A stretch of DNA of 7,960 bases from Candidatus Omnitrophota bacterium. Lineage in GTDB: Bacteria > Hinthialibacterota > Hinthialibacteria > OLB16. This document shows positions 5,852 through 7,960 of the stretch, in pieces. The notes below the pieces were generated by a model. It was not told where the DNA came from, ran no database searches, and was given only the letters and a program-made list of their open reading frames with translations. Position 1 is the first letter of the stretch, and the number at the start of each line of letters is the position of its first letter. The stretch is taken from positions 1-7,960 of the forward strand of contig JACKFH010000084.1 in assembly GCA_020632575.1 (NCBI GenBank), given 5' to 3'. The translations under genes were made by a program, and so were the position numbers.

Positions 5852-7153
5852 TCAGGCAATTTCGAAACCCTTCCGCTGCTCGCGAGCCAAAAAGCCGTTC
5901 GCTTCTTGATCGTCGACAAACAACTCACCCTTCGGATCCCATTTTAGAGGTCGACCCAATCGCATCGAGATGTTGGCCAGGTGACACGTACTGACACTCC
6001 GGTGTTGGCTGACCACATCCGAGATGGGAGTCTTTCGCGATCGGACACAATCGAAAAAGTTGCGCATGTGATTCTCGATGGACAGGAGTTTTCCGACCTT
6101 GGGTTCGAAGTTCAAGTTGTCGGAGTAAAGCCGAAACTCCGCGCGATCCAACTCGACTTCTTTCAGCAGCTCAGGAGGATCGGTCTCAATGCTTCCTCGA
6201 GTGACGAAGAGATCCCCTTTCTCACACTGGAAGCGTACGCCGATCTTGCCCTCAGAACGAATTTCGAATTCGACCCCATTTTGGTATTTCAAAGTCGCGT
6301 GAAACTTCGTCGGCATGTTGTAACCGTTTTCGGTTTCAGGGAATGGACCCTGTCCATCGATCTCGACGGGGCCATCCTCTCCGATTCCCCACTGCGCGAT
6401 GTCCACATGGTGGGCTCCCCAATCGGTCATCTTCCCTCCCGAGTATTCTTTCCACCAACGGAAAGTGTAGTGACAGCGCTCCTCGCAATAGGGGACAAGA
6501 GGAGCCTGCCCCAACCAGAGATCCCAATTGAGATGCTTGGGCGTTGGGACGTTCTCGAAAGGTCCGCCGTTTGGATTGCCGTCGATGGTGACAACTGCTT
6601 TCTTCAGTTCCCCCAAGCGTCCTGAACGCACGATCTCACAGGCCTGACGAAAACGCACATCGCTCCGTTGCCAAGTGCCGACCTGAACGACCCGCTGGGT
6701 TTCTTTGACCACTTCACACAAAGTTTTGCCTTCATCGATGGTGAGCGTGAGAGGTTTTTCGACATAGATGTCCTTACCAGCTCGGCAAGCGTCGACCACC
6801 ATCTTGGTGTGCCAGTGATCGGGCGTGCCGATCAGGACCACATCGACATCTTTCCGGTCCAGAAGACCCTGGTAATCCTCGTAGAGTCGGGCCTGACTTC
6901 CAAAACAGGCGTTTCCCATTTCCCGCATGTGGCGATCCACATCGCAAAGGGCGACCAACCGGCCATACGGCAAAGCTCGGTTGGTGATCACCGACCCTTG
7001 ATAGCGCAGACCGATCGCCCCGATGCCGAACTGCTCATTGGGGGATTTAGTTTTCGAGTTCTCCACCGCGTTCGCGGCCAAGGTCGTCCCCGACAAAGCG
7101 ATCGCTCCCGAAGCCGCAGTCGTTGACATGAATTTTCTACGGTTAATTCGCAT
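5852..7153 (-). CDS. Tat-exported Gfo/Idh/MocA family oxidoreductase
   Basis: The 433-residue product starts with a twin-arginine signal (NRRKFMSTTAASGAIALSG, R5-R6), indicating folded export to the periplasm. A Rossmann NAD(P)-binding part follows, with GIGAIGLRYQG (43-53), VALCDVDRH (67-75), LIGTPDHWHTKM (107-118) and YVEKPLTLTIDEGK (130-143); K133 of EKP is the expected key lysine. The C-terminal substrate domain has VGTWQRS (158-164), HLNWDLWLGQAP (207-218) and KMTDWGAHHVDIAQWGIG (241-258). The C-terminal LKWDPKGE is typical of the planctomycete subgroup. Such enzymes oxidise or isomerise sugars and polyols, in this subgroup often with tightly bound cofactor; the substrate is unknown. The ATG at 7153 has AGGGA about 8 nt upstream and gives the complete Tat signal. 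It is flanked by gaps of about 110 and 180 bp and so is probably a single transcription unit. Confidence 0.93.
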   Translation of the reverse strand: MRINRRKFMSTTAASGAIALSGTTLAANAVENSKTKSPNEQFGIGAIGLRYQGSVITNRALPYGRLVALCDVDRHMREMGNACFGSQARLYEDYQGLLDRKDVDVVLIGTPDHWHTKMVVDACRAGKDIYVEKPLTLTIDEGKTLCEVVKETQRVVQVGTWQRSDVRFRQACEIVRSGRLGELKKAVVTIDGNPNGGPFENVPTPKHLNWDLWLGQAPLVPYCEERCHYTFRWWKEYSGGKMTDWGAHHVDIAQWGIGEDGPVEIDGQGPFPETENGYNMPTKFHATLKYQNGVEFEIRSEGKIGVRFQCEKGDLFVTRGSIETDPPELLKEVELDRAEFRLYSDNLNFEPKVGKLLSIENHMRNFFDCVRSRKTPISDVVSQHRSVSTCHLANISMRLGRPLKWDPKGELFVDDQEANGFLAREQRKGFEIA

Positions 7154-7198
7154 GGCTTTTCCCTAGGCGTGTTGGATTTCGATCGGGCGGTGACCACA

Positions 7199-7227
7199 AG
7201 GTTAGAAGCGGCATTCGGCCATATCAA
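7199..7227 (-). promoter_or_regulatory. Weak candidate promoter for the oxidoreductase gene
   Basis: On the minus strand TTGATA (7227-7222, 5 of 6 matches to the -35 consensus) and TAACCT (7204-7199, 3 of 6 to the -10) are 17 bp apart, about 45 bp ahead of the ATG at 7153. The poor -10 box leaves this uncertain. Nothing else is evident in the intergenic stretch 7154-7264. Confidence 0.2.
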
Positions 7228-7264
7228 CTCCCCGCTTACCCGCTCGCGTAGAATTTGTCACTCC

Positions 7265-7960
7265 CTACTCCGCCTCTTCGTAAACAAACTCCCCCGCCTC
7301 CGCATCCCACTCATAAGCCTCCCCCGTGTCCGGATGAACCAACTCCTCCTCGAAAAACTCCGGAACCAGTTCGGAAGCACTTGTCGCTTTCTCCTGGCCA
7401 TGAAGCTCGAGAATCCGATTGGCAATGTTGAGGCGAAGGAGATCGAATTTAGAGATTGCATTCATCTGCTCGACGCGAAAACCATCTAGCATATATGCGC
7501 CACGCAGAATTTCGAATGACCAAATCACTTCGTCGATCGCCATGAGTCGCATAAAGATCCTGACGGGAGGGATTCTTTCAATCTTCCATCCCAGCGGTAA
7601 CAACTCACGTGCGCCTTGGGTGTCGACATAGATATCGGAGGCTTTTCGCTGGAATTCGGCCATGGGTATTTCGCTGTCTAGTAGATCTCTAGCGCTCGGC
7701 GTTGCAATGGTTCGTAGTCGTCCAACATGGTCCTCGAATCCAATCTGGAAATCCTCGCTCATATCCCGCTGAATCTCGATTCGATTGAGATTTGCAAGGA
7801 ACTCCATAAGGAGAGGTTCTTGTGTGCAGTCAGATACGAAGTTATTGGCGTCGCCGACTCCAATCCCGATGCAAACAACAGCCAGCATTTTGGCCAACAA
7901 CGTCTGAGGGGGGGAGCCTTCCGCGAACTGAAAAGTGGGCATGATCAGATCGAAGGCTTT
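7265..7960 (-). CDS. Hypothetical protein, C-terminal part, 5' end probably outside window
   Basis: The frame is open to the window edge and ends with TAG at 7267-7265. An ATG at 7942 would give 225 residues, but it has no ribosome binding site and the frame continues upstream (KAFDLI), so the true start is probably outside. No enzyme family was recognised. From that ATG, residues 14-30 (TLLAKMLAVVCIGIGVG) are hydrophobic, and the middle is helical-looking. The C-terminus reads ILELHG, then SELVPEFFEEELVHPDTGEA. This resembles the tail of many large planctomycete hypotheticals (helix ending in HG, then 'LVPE(Y/F)L ... DP(F)TG.P'), though the usual 'YP' and 'DPF' are altered. The end is very acidic (EFVYEEAE). 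Function is unknown. It is separated by about 110 bp from the oxidoreductase gene. Confidence 0.65.
   Translation of the reverse strand, partial: KAFDLIMPTFQFAEGSPPQTLLAKMLAVVCIGIGVGDANNFVSDCTQEPLLMEFLANLNRIEIQRDMSEDFQIGFEDHVGRLRTIATPSARDLLDSEIPMAEFQRKASDIYVDTQGARELLPLGWKIERIPPVRIFMRLMAIDEVIWSFEILRGAYMLDGFRVEQMNAISKFDLLRLNIANRILELHGQEKATSASELVPEFFEEELVHPDTGEAYEWDAEAGEFVYEEAE

Noticed and set aside
5981..7126. Two plus-strand open frames of 214 and 152 codons
   Set aside because: Both are shadows of the minus-strand oxidoreductase gene, which explains the whole region.

Overview
The window looks like a chromosomal segment from a planctomycete or a related PVC-type bacterium. This is inferred from gene content: a Tat-exported Gfo/Idh/MocA oxidoreductase, a secreted parallel beta-helix carbohydrate-type protein, a DUF1223 thioredoxin-like protein, and a protein with a 'HG...LVPEFF...DTG' tail often seen in planctomycete hypotheticals. 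GC is about 60% in the core genes and visibly lower in the toxin-antitoxin module. Every supported gene is on the minus strand, so the biological order runs from high to low coordinates. No rRNA, tRNA, CRISPR array, transposase or integrase was found, and no gene-free stretch exceeds 300 bases.

Layout in transcription order. At 7960-7265 lies the C-terminal part of a hypothetical protein, probably continuing beyond the window. After about 110 bp comes a Gfo/Idh/MocA oxidoreductase with a twin-arginine signal (7153-5852). After about 180 bp with a small hairpin comes a secreted DUF1223 protein with a CxxC motif (5670-4891). A ParD/ParE type II toxin-antitoxin pair follows (4816-4242), with a TAATG stop/start overlap. 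After a short intergenic region with a plausible promoter comes a tight three-gene unit: proA (4107-2836), larC (2829-1651, 6 bp after proA) and a secreted beta-helix protein (1669 to the window edge, overlapping larC by 19 bp).

The proA-larC-beta-helix unit combines proline biosynthesis, the nickel-insertion step of nickel-pincer-nucleotide cofactor synthesis, and a secreted polysaccharide-type protein. The spacing argues for co-transcription. No lactate racemase (larA) or other cofactor genes (larB, larE) are visible here. The beta-helix protein and the oxidoreductase both fit a lifestyle built on complex glycans.

The most notable structure is around the toxin-antitoxin module. A 26-bp sequence in the 3' end of the DUF1223 gene (4911-4936) recurs with one mismatch exactly 700 bp away (4211-4236), just past the toxin stop codon. 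The distal copy reads in the DUF1223 frame through five more codons to a stop, beside a terminator-like hairpin. It therefore looks like the displaced original 3' end of that gene. The simplest reading is that a compact, lower-GC parDE cassette of about 700 bp inserted into the 3' end of the DUF1223 gene and supplied a replacement tail and stop codon. No recombinase is present, so the mechanism is unknown.
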